This document shows, in pieces, positions 40,532 to 48,915 of a stretch of 64,000 nucleotides of DNA (position 1 is the first letter of the stretch; the number at the start of each line of letters is the position of its first letter). The notes below the pieces were generated by a model, which worked only from the letters and a program-made list of their open reading frames with translations, had not been told where the DNA came from and made no database searches. The stretch comes from DATKXU01 sp035528905 (GTDB taxonomy: Bacteria > Armatimonadota > UBA5829 > DTJY01). Location of the stretch: assembly GCA_035528905.1 (NCBI GenBank), contig DATKXU010000082.1, forward strand, positions 1 through 64,000. Direction: 5' to 3'. The translations under genes and the position numbers were made by a program.

Positions 40532-41281
40532 TCACGACAACCGCGCATCAAGATAATGCAGCAGCGTCCGTGCCACGTTGATCACCAACATCGCTTCCGC
40601 CTGGCCTAGAAGTTGATCATTCGGATGTGCCACAGTAGCGCGATTTCGGACCGGGTTGAGTGCGTCCATGATCGCGCTGCATGCACGCAGTACCTGCGTT
40701 ATGTCTTGATCACGTGGACCGATATCGTGAAGAGCAGGGTGGCTTTCCCGGATTACCTTGAATAGTTGAGTTAGGCTGGCGTCAGGTGGATGAGATAGCC
40801 CCGCTTCATCACAAACAGCAAAAAGAAAGCCATGGAGAGCAGTGTGGATGCGGTCGACCCCGCTCGTCGCACCGTTCGCCTTAATGAGCGCCTCAGCGTC
40901 GGCGATGGCTCTCGCCACAACTTCTCGCGTGATTCTTAGTGTTGGCGTCGCAACTGGGGAGGAGCTCTCCAGCCGCTGAACTGCTTCGATGAACTCCGCC
41001 CGAAGCTCCTGAGTGCGTGTACGCGGACCCTCTCCGACCGGGAAATGCTCGAGGACACCCCTCACGATTCTCGCCTCGACCAAAGGATCGGCGGAGCTGA
41101 TTATCTGGATGAAGCGCTCGCGCGTGGTCCCTGTGTACTCGTAAGGGTTGATATCGAGGTCACAGTACTCCGAGTAGAAGTCGGCGTGCGTTCGGTAGCT
41201 AAAGTCGCCCAGAAAACCTCCCGAAACGCCTATGTACCGATTCACCAGCTTCATAATCTCAGATCGTGTGAGTCCAGCCAT
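40532..41281 (-). CDS. abortive infection family protein (Abi_C domain)
   Basis: A 249-residue cytoplasmic protein. The C-terminal 80 residues (LNPVRNRATVAHPNDQLLGQ, AEAMLVINVARTLLHYLD) fit the abortive-infection C-terminal domain. The N-terminal part (MAGLTRSEIMKLVNRYIGVS, FLGDFSYRTHADFYSEYCDL) is the accompanying domain in this family and forms a helical sensor-like region. RNRATVAHP resembles the Rx4-6H signature of HEPN RNases, which suggests RNA cleavage in response to phage. It is divergent from the DUF4145 gene. Confidence 0.75.
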   Translation of the reverse strand: MAGLTRSEIMKLVNRYIGVSGGFLGDFSYRTHADFYSEYCDLDINPYEYTGTTRERFIQIISSADPLVEARIVRGVLEHFPVGEGPRTRTQELRAEFIEAVQRLESSSPVATPTLRITREVVARAIADAEALIKANGATSGVDRIHTALHGFLFAVCDEAGLSHPPDASLTQLFKVIRESHPALHDIGPRDQDITQVLRACSAIMDALNPVRNRATVAHPNDQLLGQAEAMLVINVARTLLHYLDARLS

Positions 41282-41347
41282 CGCACTTCCGATGAGAGCC
41301 GCTTGTCGTTGGCAGTGATCTCTATCCCTTATTGGATATCAATCGTT

Positions 41348-41376
41348 ATTGTAGCGGGACGATGACCGTCTGTCAA
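41348..41376 (-). promoter_or_regulatory. promoter of the Abi_C gene
   Basis: On the minus strand, TTGACA (41376-41371) and TACAAT (41353-41348) with a 17-nt spacer. Confidence 0.75.
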
Positions 41377-41417
41377 GCCGCCGCGTGGTGATTTGCTGGG
41401 TGATGGAAAACGCGGTA

Positions 41418-41449
41418 TTGACAAGCGGGCGCCTACACCCTAGTATAGT
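41418..41449 (+). promoter_or_regulatory. promoter of the DUF4145 gene
   Basis: TTGACA (41418-41423) is followed 17 nt later by TAGTAT (41441-41446), or 20 nt later by TATAGT. It faces away from the Abi_C promoter 42 nt to its left. Confidence 0.55.
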
Positions 41450-41503
41450 CACGCGCGAAACCCAACGACGGGGAGAAGCTGCCGTTGGAGGGGAGTGTAA
41501 ATC

Positions 41504-42106
41504 ATGATCATCGAGTGCGCATACTGTAACTCGCAGGTTGATGGAAGAGTGCTAGCGAAACACGAGGTTCCCCGAGGGGAAGACTGGGGCCCGTTCGAGT
41601 ATGTCTTCTTGATCTGCCCCGTGTGCAACTCTGCTCACGTTGGACTTTCAGAGGAGATACAAGTCGGCGATAACGAATACGTATGGTCAACGCTGACAAG
41701 GGTGTGGCCGAACCCTGCACGCCAGCCCGACTACAGGGTTCCCACAGTGGTGTCGCTCTCTCTCGATGAGGCGGAGAAGTGCTATCGCGCAGGCGCATAC
41801 AGCGCGTGCGCTGTCATGTGCGGACGCGCTATTGAAGGCATTTGCGTTGAGATTTTAGGCCAGAAAAATATCGCCAAAGGTCTTCAGGGATTGATGGAGA
41901 AGAACGTTATCGATGCGCGCCTGTACCACTGGGCGGAGTCTCTGAGGGAAGAGCGCAACATCAGCGCGCACGCTTCTGGGAAATCTACCAGCAAAGATGA
42001 CGCAAGAGACCTTATGGATTTCGCACGCGCAATCATTGAGTACATCTACGTGCTGTCTGCGCGTTATGAGGAGTACAAGCAGCGGAAGACTAGGAAGAAG
42101 AAATAG
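41504..42106 (+). CDS. DUF4145 domain protein with zinc ribbon
   Basis: A 200-residue protein. The N-terminus has a zinc ribbon (CAYCNSQVDG paired with CPVCNSAHVG). The C-terminal helical DUF4145 domain (KCYRAGAYSACAVMCGRAIE, then LREERNISAHASGK) has the R-x-HA pattern of HEPN-like folds. DUF4145 proteins are frequent in defence islands and as partners of restriction systems. A lysine-rich tail (RKTRKKK) may bind nucleic acid. Function unproven; the context with Abi_C and two TA pairs supports defence. Confidence 0.8.
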   Translation: MIIECAYCNSQVDGRVLAKHEVPRGEDWGPFEYVFLICPVCNSAHVGLSEEIQVGDNEYVWSTLTRVWPNPARQPDYRVPTVVSLSLDEAEKCYRAGAYSACAVMCGRAIEGICVEILGQKNIAKGLQGLMEKNVIDARLYHWAESLREERNISAHASGKSTSKDDARDLMDFARAIIEYIYVLSARYEEYKQRKTRKKK

Positions 42107-42169
42107 TGTTCCCAACAACGCTAGCGTTGGCCCCGACGCAAAGATCACCAGATAAAAGGAGACCACCAC

Positions 42170-43132
42170 ATGATCCAGGAAATCACTGCACAGGAGCTTG
42201 ATGCCGGGCGGTTCATCAATGAGAAGGTCGAGGAGATCAGGAGCGCCGTCGGGGACGGAACTGCGATCAACGCCCTCTCAGGGGGCGTCGACTCGTCCAC
42301 GGTTACGATGCTCGGACATCGGGCCCTGGGGGAGCACCTCAGGACCGTCTTCGTCGAGAACGGCCTCATGCGCGAGGGCGAGCCTGAGCGGGTTGCGGCT
42401 CTGTTCCAGAAGCTCGGCGTCGCGGTTGAAGTAGTAGACGCGCGCGAGGAGTTCTTCGCGGCGCTCAAGGGGATCACAGACCCGGAAGAGAAGCGCGAGG
42501 CGATCACCCAGACCTTCTACCGGAACGTATTCGGGCGCATCGTCAAGGAAAGCGGGGCGAGGCACCTCCTCCAGGGGACTATCCTGACGGATGTGGACGA
42601 GACCGTCGCGGGGATCAAGCGGCAGCACAACGTCTTCGAGCAGCTAGGGATTGACCCGCAGGAGGCTTTCGGCTATCGCATAATCGAGCCGCTCATCCAG
42701 CTTCGCAAAGACGGCGTCAGGAAGGTCGGTCAGGCCCTCGGGCTCCCTGCCGAGGTGTTCGAACGCATCCCGTTCCCGGGGCCGGCGCTCTCCGCGCGCG
42801 TGATAGGCGAGGTGACCCCGGAGCGCATCGAGACGGTCCGCAAGGCAACCGTCGTCGTCGAGCGGCTGCTCAATGACACCGGCGCATTCCAGTACATGGC
42901 GATCCTTCATGAAGACCGCGTGACCGGCATGCGCGACGGCAAGCGCGATTTCGGCCAGCAGATCGAGGTGCGCTGCTGGGACAGCGTGGACGCGCGGACC
43001 GCGACGCCGACGCGGCTCTCGTTTGAAGTCCTCGAGAAGCTCGCCCGGGAGATCATCCGCGATGTGCCCGGCATCGTCAGCGTCACGTACAACATCGCGC
43101 CCAAGCCCCCTTCGACGATTGAGGCGGTGTAA
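42170..43132 (+). CDS. guaA: GMP synthase, ATP-PPase subunit (no glutaminase domain)
   Basis: A 320-residue protein with only the ATP-pyrophosphatase and dimerisation domains of GMP synthase. The PP-loop is LSGGVDSSTV, then VFVENGLMREGEPERV, GTILTDVDET and RIPFPGPALSARVIGE. The closing DVPGIVSVTYNIAPKPPSTIE is the dimerisation domain. Most bacterial GuaA proteins are about 510 residues with an N-terminal GATase; the split form is common in archaea. Either a separate glutaminase subunit exists elsewhere or ammonia is used. AAGGAGA lies 8 nt before the ATG. Confidence 0.9.
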   Translation: MIQEITAQELDAGRFINEKVEEIRSAVGDGTAINALSGGVDSSTVTMLGHRALGEHLRTVFVENGLMREGEPERVAALFQKLGVAVEVVDAREEFFAALKGITDPEEKREAITQTFYRNVFGRIVKESGARHLLQGTILTDVDETVAGIKRQHNVFEQLGIDPQEAFGYRIIEPLIQLRKDGVRKVGQALGLPAEVFERIPFPGPALSARVIGEVTPERIETVRKATVVVERLLNDTGAFQYMAILHEDRVTGMRDGKRDFGQQIEVRCWDSVDARTATPTRLSFEVLEKLAREIIRDVPGIVSVTYNIAPKPPSTIEAV

Positions 43133-43149
43133 GAATAAGCAACAAAGCG

Positions 43150-43713
43150 ATGTCCCTCGAAGAAAGAGAAAAGCTGGGGAAGCTGTTCCCCATCATAGTG
43201 GTGGAATACGACCCGCGCTGGGTGGAACTGTACGAGGAGGAAGCACGGTTCCTCAGAACGACGTTCGGGCCCGAGCTGATCGTCCGCACGGAGCATTATG
43301 GGAGCACTGCCGTTCCAGGACTTGCCGCCAAGCCCGTGATAGACATCCTGGTGGAGATCACTTCATTCGAGGCAGCCGAACGTGAGATTCGCCCGGTCCT
43401 GGAACCCCTGGGATACGGTTATAACTGGTACAACGGCCACATGGCCTTCTGGAAAGGGTATTTCCCAGAGCTTCCCCAGAAGTGCCACCTCCACATGGCG
43501 CCCGCCGGTCATCCGCTCATGGATGATCTGTTGTTCCGCGACTACCTGATCAAGTATCCCGAAACCGCCAGGGAATACGAGAAGTTAAAATACTATCTGG
43601 CGGAGTTGCACCGCAATGACCGCGAGGCCTACACCGACGCAAAGACGGATTTCTGTCGAGAGATCATCGAAAAGGCAAAAAAGGAATGGCCTGATAAGGC
43701 TTCCCGTCCTTAA
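43150..43713 (+). CDS. GrpB family protein (UPF0157, nucleotidyltransferase fold)
   Basis: A 187-residue protein. YDPRWVELYEEEARFLRTTF and EHYGSTAVPGLAAKPVIDIL are the GrpB signature, with GS followed by a D-x-D-like pair as in small nucleotidyltransferases. It lies 17 nt after the GMP synthase gene and is probably co-transcribed. Biological role in this family is uncertain. Confidence 0.9.
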   Translation: MSLEEREKLGKLFPIIVVEYDPRWVELYEEEARFLRTTFGPELIVRTEHYGSTAVPGLAAKPVIDILVEITSFEAAEREIRPVLEPLGYGYNWYNGHMAFWKGYFPELPQKCHLHMAPAGHPLMDDLLFRDYLIKYPETAREYEKLKYYLAELHRNDREAYTDAKTDFCREIIEKAKKEWPDKASRP

Positions 43714-43726
43714 GAGATAAATCGTT

Positions 43727-43927
43727 ATGGCAGTACCCAATCGAAGTGAAATACGCCCCGGCCAGCGAGTGCGTATAGTCGAGAAGCAGAACCAGCCCAC
43801 CGGTCTGCAGACCGAGGGCATTGTCATGCGTATCCTCACGAAGAGCCCATCCCATCCCCACGGCATCAAGGTGATGCTGGAAGACGGACGCGTGGGGCGC
43901 GTGCAGACAATCCTCCCATCCGGCTAG
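43727..43927 (+). CDS. YwbE family protein (DUF2196)
   Basis: A 66-residue protein of the YwbE family. The pattern RSEIRPGQRVRIVEKQNQ, TEGIVMRILTKSPSHPHGIK and GRVGRV is the whole domain, with normal length. It is a small beta barrel of unknown function. It follows grpB with 13 nt between the genes. Confidence 0.9.
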   Translation: MAVPNRSEIRPGQRVRIVEKQNQPTGLQTEGIVMRILTKSPSHPHGIKVMLEDGRVGRVQTILPSG

Positions 43928-43984
43928 TGCAGCAACCTTACAATATGAAACCTGAATGGAAATGGAAAACAATGAGCGCCTATT

Positions 43985-44149
43985 ATGCAAACTGAAGGTG
44001 GAATACGTGTACGTACATATGGAGATGCTGGACCTTTAGTGCTTGTCCTTCACGGCGGGCCTGCCGGTATTGGTGATGCGCGAGGAATGGCGCTTGGGCT
44101 TGCGGATGCGTTCCGTGTGCTTGAGCCCTGGCAGCGCGGCAGCGGCTCG
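43985..44149 (+). pseudogene. alpha/beta hydrolase, N-terminal remnant
   Basis: MQTEGGIRVRTYGDAG followed by LVLVLHGGPAGIGDARGMAL and FRVLEPWQRGSGS is the start of an alpha/beta-hydrolase fold with its HGGP oxyanion loop. After this the frame runs into unrelated sequence and stops at 44212. The remaining roughly 200 residues, including the nucleophile elbow, are gone. A fossil fragment. Confidence 0.75.
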
Positions 44150-44227
44150 CACGATCGTCGTCCCACTCCTGTGCTGCGCAAACACCCGGTTCGGGCGGCC
44201 ACAATGCCTTGAGGGACACTGCTTCGT

Positions 44228-44247
44228 AAGAGGCGGAGCCTCTTTTT
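44228..44247 (+). terminator. terminator upstream of the paired secreted proteins
   Basis: AAGAGGC-GGA-GCCTCTT followed by TTT. Confidence 0.85.
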
Positions 44248-44272
44248 GCTTACACAGCCTGCGTGGAAAACA

Positions 44273-44301
44273 TTGACAATCAGGGGAAAGTTGGGTATAA
44301 G
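44273..44301 (+). promoter_or_regulatory. promoter of the paired secreted proteins
   Basis: TTGACA (44273-44278) and TATAAG (44296-44301) with a 17-nt spacer. Confidence 0.75.
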
Positions 44302-44374
44302 AGCTCCAAGCCCCTGGCTGCTTTCCACCGTGGCTGGGACAATTTCCGTAGAAAATAGGTGATGAGGAGGTGAA

Positions 44375-44818
44375 ATGGATATGGCAAGCTACAAAGTTGT
44401 GGCCATGGCGCTCGTGTTGGTATTCTGCCTCATGGTCTTCCTGCCCACGGTCGCATCGGCCGAGAAGCTGATCGGCCAACTGCTCAAAGTCTTCGGGGTC
44501 GGTTATGTAGTAAGCCACTTCGGAGGGCAGATCAACAGTTTCATAAACAACCTGTCAGGGCAGCGTGGTGTTACGTGGGAGGGTACTACGAAGGTCGTGC
44601 CCATAATCTCGGTCGGCCAGGGTGGCTATATTGGAGCCGCCCAGGTTCAGGGTACGCCGGATAAAGTGTCCACCGTGAAGGCGGTCGGCCAGGTCGAAGC
44701 CACGATTTCCAGTTTCCGAGGGCGGCTGCTCGTCCCCGTGAACACTACGAATCCGACCCGCAACCTCACGCGAGTGAAGGGTGTAGGTGTCTCAGCGCTG
44801 ATTGATTTCAAAATCTGA
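44375..44818 (+). CDS. secreted protein with a novel C-terminal domain (paralogue 1)
   Basis: A 147-residue exported protein. GAGGAGG precedes the ATG at 44375. Residues 1-29 are a signal peptide ending ASAEK. The middle is short and helical (IGQLLKVFGVGYVVSHFGGQ). The C-terminal 75 residues (KVVPIISVGQGGYIGAAQVQ up to VSALIDFKI) recur in the next gene with the same order of motifs: VVPIISVG, KVSTVKAVGQVE, RLLVPV and a final DFKI/DLKL. I recognise no family. The two are in one operon, 20 nt apart. Confidence 0.75.
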   Translation: MDMASYKVVAMALVLVFCLMVFLPTVASAEKLIGQLLKVFGVGYVVSHFGGQINSFINNLSGQRGVTWEGTTKVVPIISVGQGGYIGAAQVQGTPDKVSTVKAVGQVEATISSFRGRLLVPVNTTNPTRNLTRVKGVGVSALIDFKI

Positions 44819-44837
44819 CAGCCGCGAGGGAGTGAGG

Positions 44838-45554
44838 ATGATGAAAAACCGATTGAAGATAGTATTGCTTCTGATGTTCGCCTGTGCCGCGCTCTACATG
44901 GTGGTGAAAACGCCGCCGGGGGGGTGGGCCGCGCTCGTCTCTGCGGCCTTTGCACAGGATCAGGTTACCGCCCGTGAGGCGGTGGTGGCCGGCAGCACGG
45001 TAGGCGAAGTGGTCGCGAATAACGAGGTGCTCTTTCGCATTCGGACGTCTGCGGGTGGCTATACCCCGTTGGAAAGAGCGCAGTTGATGGCCGATCGTCT
45101 GAACCACTCGTTGAACACCGGCTCCCTGACTGCCGATGACATCACCACCGGGCGAGTGAACGGCCAGGACGTGGTGCTTGCAAAGGGTCAGGTTATCGCG
45201 ACGGCCGACAGCGCTCATGCGACGCTGAACCGGACCACGCCGATACAACTGGCGAATTACTGGGCAACGCGTGTAGAGAATATCATGGTCAGAGCGCCCG
45301 TCGCCGTTGCCCCGGTGGCGGAGAAGGTAGTTCCGATAATCAGCGTGGGAAGCGGAACTAGAGTCGGTGGCGCATTGGTCACCGGAGCTGCCGACAGGCT
45401 GAAGGATGTTAAGGCAGTCGCTCAGATCGAGGGCAACTTCCAGAGCGCAGTACGAGTGCGGGTGCTGGTCCCCGTGTCGACGGAGAACGTGGTCCAAAAC
45501 ATCAGCCGCGTCCCCGAGACCAGCGTGACGGGCTTGGTGGACTTGAAGCTCTAG
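44838..45554 (+). CDS. secreted protein with the same novel C-terminal domain (paralogue 2)
   Basis: A 238-residue protein with a signal or anchor helix near residues 5-45. ATG at 44838 follows GAGGGAGTGAGG. Residues 50-155 (VLFRIRTSAGGYTPLERAQL, MADRLNHSL, VIATADSAHATLNRTTPIQL) resemble the exported domain in front of some MscS-type channels and related periplasmic proteins. The C-terminal domain (KVVPIISVGSGTRVGGALVT up to VTGLVDLKL) is shared with the gene before. The pair may form a periplasmic complex. A terminator closes the operon. Confidence 0.75.
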   Translation: MMKNRLKIVLLLMFACAALYMVVKTPPGGWAALVSAAFAQDQVTAREAVVAGSTVGEVVANNEVLFRIRTSAGGYTPLERAQLMADRLNHSLNTGSLTADDITTGRVNGQDVVLAKGQVIATADSAHATLNRTTPIQLANYWATRVENIMVRAPVAVAPVAEKVVPIISVGSGTRVGGALVTGAADRLKDVKAVAQIEGNFQSAVRVRVLVPVSTENVVQNISRVPETSVTGLVDLKL

Positions 45555-45621
45555 GAAGTTCGCGCATAGCCAAACAGAGCATCTGCGGGGCCGAACCAAA
45601 CACTCGCCCCAGTACTTACTG

Positions 45622-45647
45622 AATGGCCGGCCCCCGGGCCGGCCATT
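45622..45647 (+). terminator. terminator of the paired secreted proteins
   Basis: AATGGCCGGCCC-CC-GGGCCGGCCATT, a 12-bp stem followed by TTCC. Confidence 0.75.
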
Positions 45648-45966
45648 TCCATTCGGCCTGCCGGGGCCGGGTGTAGGAGACGCTCGCCGAGGCATCGCGC
45701 CGTGACCGAAGACATACGAATCGCCCACATCAATCCGTCATTTTCTTCATTGGGCTACTTCCGCCGGTCTCGCATTGATAACCTATGCTTCTTTGCTTGT
45801 CCAAGCTACATCCTACAGGCTACCTACTGTTTTCTTACTACTGCTTGCGCCAAGCGGCAGAAAGTGCTATCCTGTTTCAGGCTTTCGTGTGCTTGTGGCC
45901 CGTTCCGGGCAAACGCCACGATACACAGGCACTGAGATCTACTAGAGAAAGGCAGGGCCGAAGTGC
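45648..45966. other. intergenic region, nothing recognised
   Basis: About 320 nt. A + strand frame from 45702 has Cys-rich content but no ribosome binding site and no family. Confidence 0.5.
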
Positions 45967-47310
45967 ATGAATCGGGATAGACCTAAGCTTCTCATCATAT
46001 CACCCTCATGGTCTCGCAACTGGTGGAGCGGCGGGAAAGTGCTCGTACCTCCGCTGAGCTTGCCTCTCCTCGCGGGATTGACGCCCCGGGACGTGGAGGT
46101 GCGCCTCATTGATGAGAACGTCGAGAGAACCGACGTCAATGCCGCGGCCGATTGGGTCGCGATCACCTGCATGACCGCGTCGGCGCCGCGGGCATACGAG
46201 ATCGCGGACGCCTTCCGGCAGCGATCGATCCCCGTCGTCATGGGCGGCATTCACCCCACCGTGATGCCCGACGAAGCAAGTGCCCACGCCGATGCCGTCA
46301 TTGTCGGCGAGGCGGAGCCGGTTTGGCAGGAGATCCTCCAAGACCTCGCCGGCAACCGACTGAAATCCCGCTACGAAAACTTCGGTCTGGCTGACTTGGA
46401 GGGAATGCCTCTCCCTCGCAGAAATCTCCTTCGAGGGGAACGCTATATCAGCATCAATGTCGTGCAGACGGCGCGGGGATGCCCGAACGGCTGCAGCTTC
46501 TGCTCCGTGAGTTCGGTATTCGGGAAGCACTACCGCTTCCGACCCATCCCGGAAGTAATTGAGGAGATTCGATCCCTGCGCGGCTGGATCGGTTTCGTTG
46601 ACGACAACATTGTAGGGCATGCCCGGCGTGCCAAGGAGCTCTTCGAGGCGCTCATACCTCTCAAGATTCGTTGGGTGGGACAGGGCGACCTCAGCATGGC
46701 CCGGGACCCGGAACTCATGGCGCTCGCTGCCCGCAGCGGCTGCCAGGCGATGTACATAGGCCTGGAATCCCTGTCGCCGGAGAACCTCCTAGCCACATCA
46801 AAGCGGCCGAACATTGGATTGGACATGAGCCAGGCCATCCACAAGATCCACAAGGCGGGCATTGAGATCATCGGGTCGTTCGTTCTGGGGCTGGATGGTG
46901 ATGACAAGAGCGTCTTCGAGAGGACCGCGGAGTTTGCGAAGGCACACAAGCTCGTCGCCGCCCAGTTTTCCGTGCTCACCCCGTATCCTGGCACGGTAGT
47001 GCGCCAGGAGCTGGAGCAGGAGGGGCGGATCACGGACCACGACTGGTCTGACTACACCATGAGCAACGTCGTATTCACACCCCGGCACATGACGGCACAG
47101 GAGCTTCAGGAGGGGCAGAAGGCCACGTACCGGAGCTTCTACTCGATCCCATCCATCATCGCACGCGCCCTTACCGTGCGCCGAAAGTTCCTCCTGCGTT
47201 TCCTGGTGAACATGAGCTACCGCTATATAACCCGCGGCAAGGGATTGTGTAAGGGGCTCCCGCAGCACCAAAACGTCGTTCCGCGTCAAAAAGTGGGTGG
47301 CAGGACGTAA
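45967..47310 (+). CDS. B12-binding domain radical SAM protein
   Basis: A 447-residue class B-like radical SAM enzyme. Residues 1-140 are a cobalamin-binding-like Rossmann domain (VEVRLIDENVE, VVMGGIHPTVMPDEA, VIVGEAEPVWQEIL). The radical SAM motif is CPNGCSFC, followed by IGFVDDNIVG, YIGLESLSPENL and IIGSFVLGLDGDD. The C-terminal DUF4070-like part includes SVLTPYPGTVVRQELEQEGR. Related enzymes methylate or rearrange lipids and natural products. No pathway neighbour reveals the substrate. Confidence 0.9.
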   Translation: MNRDRPKLLIISPSWSRNWWSGGKVLVPPLSLPLLAGLTPRDVEVRLIDENVERTDVNAAADWVAITCMTASAPRAYEIADAFRQRSIPVVMGGIHPTVMPDEASAHADAVIVGEAEPVWQEILQDLAGNRLKSRYENFGLADLEGMPLPRRNLLRGERYISINVVQTARGCPNGCSFCSVSSVFGKHYRFRPIPEVIEEIRSLRGWIGFVDDNIVGHARRAKELFEALIPLKIRWVGQGDLSMARDPELMALAARSGCQAMYIGLESLSPENLLATSKRPNIGLDMSQAIHKIHKAGIEIIGSFVLGLDGDDKSVFERTAEFAKAHKLVAAQFSVLTPYPGTVVRQELEQEGRITDHDWSDYTMSNVVFTPRHMTAQELQEGQKATYRSFYSIPSIIARALTVRRKFLLRFLVNMSYRYITRGKGLCKGLPQHQNVVPRQKVGGRT

Positions 47311-47721
47311 CCGACGTTGAGCGGCCCGCTTGGCCGAGGCCCTGTCCGGCGGTCCCCTGAAGATCATGACCCTCGGGAACTGTTTCAAAACCATGACCGG
47401 TAGGGCTAAGTAGCTGTAAAGCAATCTTCGGTGCTAAACCCTACTGCGGGATGGGTGCTCTACATATGGATGCACCTGGTAGAAATACCAGTTTCTTGGG
47501 TTGCCCTCACCCAAAATCTTGACAAATCCTGCATGGGGAGTACAATACTAACAAGCTTCATAACCCGGCGTCTTGCAAGCTCCAGGATCGACGAGAATTC
47601 GCTAATTCGGTCTGCAGTGGCGACCAGCTCAAACGGACGCTGTGTGGCAGCGTGGGATCCGGATCAACGCAGCCGGAGCCAATGAGCCGGAACCGGGGAA
47701 CCGCGAAAAGCCGAGGAGAAT
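47311..47721. other. intergenic region with the promoter of the PEP-CTERM propeller gene
   Basis: No gene is seen. TTGACA (47519-47524) and TACAAT (47541-47546) with a 16-nt spacer make a good promoter, with a leader of about 170 nt. Unlike the first PEP-CTERM gene, no -24/-12 site is visible. Confidence 0.6.
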
Positions 47722-48843
47722 ATGGAAAAGGCAAAGGCGATGGTGCTTCTTTCAGCGCTGCTCTTGGTTCTGCCGTGCGGGAGCGCCTTTGCCGGGTGGA
47801 ATGTCCAGAGCGTGGACGGTGTCGGAGAAGTTCAGAACTATCACTATACCTCGCTGGCGCTGGGCGCGGGTGGGAATCCCAGCATAGCTTACTACGACGC
47901 CACGTACTCGGATCTTAAGTATGCCGGCTGGAAAGGCTCCTCGTGGGATATTCAGGTAGTGGATAGTCCGGGAGAGGTCGGGCGGTACGCCTCCCTCGCG
48001 TTGGATGCGAACGGAAGACCTCGGATAAGCTACATGGACGTGACAAACGGCCAACTGAAATACGCGGCATGGACCGGGTTTAACTGGGATATGAGGACTG
48101 TAGGCAACGCAAATGGATGGACCTCGCTGGCGCTGGACGCTAATGGGAACCCCTGTATAGCTTACTACGGTGGCGGGCTCAAGTATGCCTTCTGGAATGG
48201 GACGACATGGGACACCCAGAGTGTAGATAACGTAGGAGACGTAGGTCGGTACGCTTCGCTGGCGCTGGACGCTAATGGGAAACCCCGGATAAGCTACATG
48301 GACGTGACAAACGGCCAACTGAAATACGCAGCGTGGAACGGCTCGTCCTGGGACATTCAAATCGTGGATGGCTCCTGGGCGTGCTGGGACACGTCGCTTG
48401 CTCTTGACGCCACGGGGGCCCCCTGCATAAGTTACAACTCATCGAACGGTGACCTTAAGTATGCCATGTGGGATGGTTCCAAGTGGAACATCCAGTTGGT
48501 AGACAGCCCTGGATACGCGCTATTCTCTTCACTGGCCTTAGACGCTAGCGGGAAACCGAAGATAAGTTACTACCAGCAATTGGGCTGCCACCTCAAGCTG
48601 GCTTCATGGGACGGCTCGTCCTGGGCGATCGAGACTGTGGACGGAAGCGGGGACGCAGGCTGGTATAGCTCGCTTGCACTTGATGGGGCCGGTAACCCCT
48701 GCATGAGCTATTTGGACTGGGGCGACGACCAACTGAAGTACGCTCGTTTTGACGAAAGCACTCCGGTTCCGGAGCCATCGTCGTGCGCTCTGCTAGCTGG
48801 CGGCCTGCTCGGCTTGACGGGGCTCCTCCGCCGAAGGAAGTAG
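47722..48843 (+). CDS. PEP-CTERM protein with seven propeller-like repeats
   Basis: A 373-residue exported protein. After a signal peptide (about 1-24) come seven repeats of 42-46 residues. Each opens SLALDAxGxPxISY and closes with LKYAxWxGSSWDIQxVD. Seven such beta-rich units fit one seven-bladed beta-propeller. The tail has PVPEPSS, a hydrophobic helix and LLRRRK, the PEP-CTERM sorting signal. Repeats 2 and 4 share a 44-nt identical DNA block, so duplication or gene conversion is recent. The ligand or partner is unknown. Confidence 0.88.
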   Translation: MEKAKAMVLLSALLLVLPCGSAFAGWNVQSVDGVGEVQNYHYTSLALGAGGNPSIAYYDATYSDLKYAGWKGSSWDIQVVDSPGEVGRYASLALDANGRPRISYMDVTNGQLKYAAWTGFNWDMRTVGNANGWTSLALDANGNPCIAYYGGGLKYAFWNGTTWDTQSVDNVGDVGRYASLALDANGKPRISYMDVTNGQLKYAAWNGSSWDIQIVDGSWACWDTSLALDATGAPCISYNSSNGDLKYAMWDGSKWNIQLVDSPGYALFSSLALDASGKPKISYYQQLGCHLKLASWDGSSWAIETVDGSGDAGWYSSLALDGAGNPCMSYLDWGDDQLKYARFDESTPVPEPSSCALLAGGLLGLTGLLRRRK

Positions 48844-48872
48844 CGCCTTCAAACAACTGGATTTAGACCAAG

Positions 48873-48900
48873 AGCCTCCGCACCGCATGCGGGGGCTTTT
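48873..48900 (+). terminator. terminator after the propeller PEP-CTERM gene
   Basis: AGCCTCCGCA-CCGCA-TGCGGGGGCT followed by TTTT. Confidence 0.85.
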
Positions 48901-48915
48901 GGCTTGTCTATTCTG

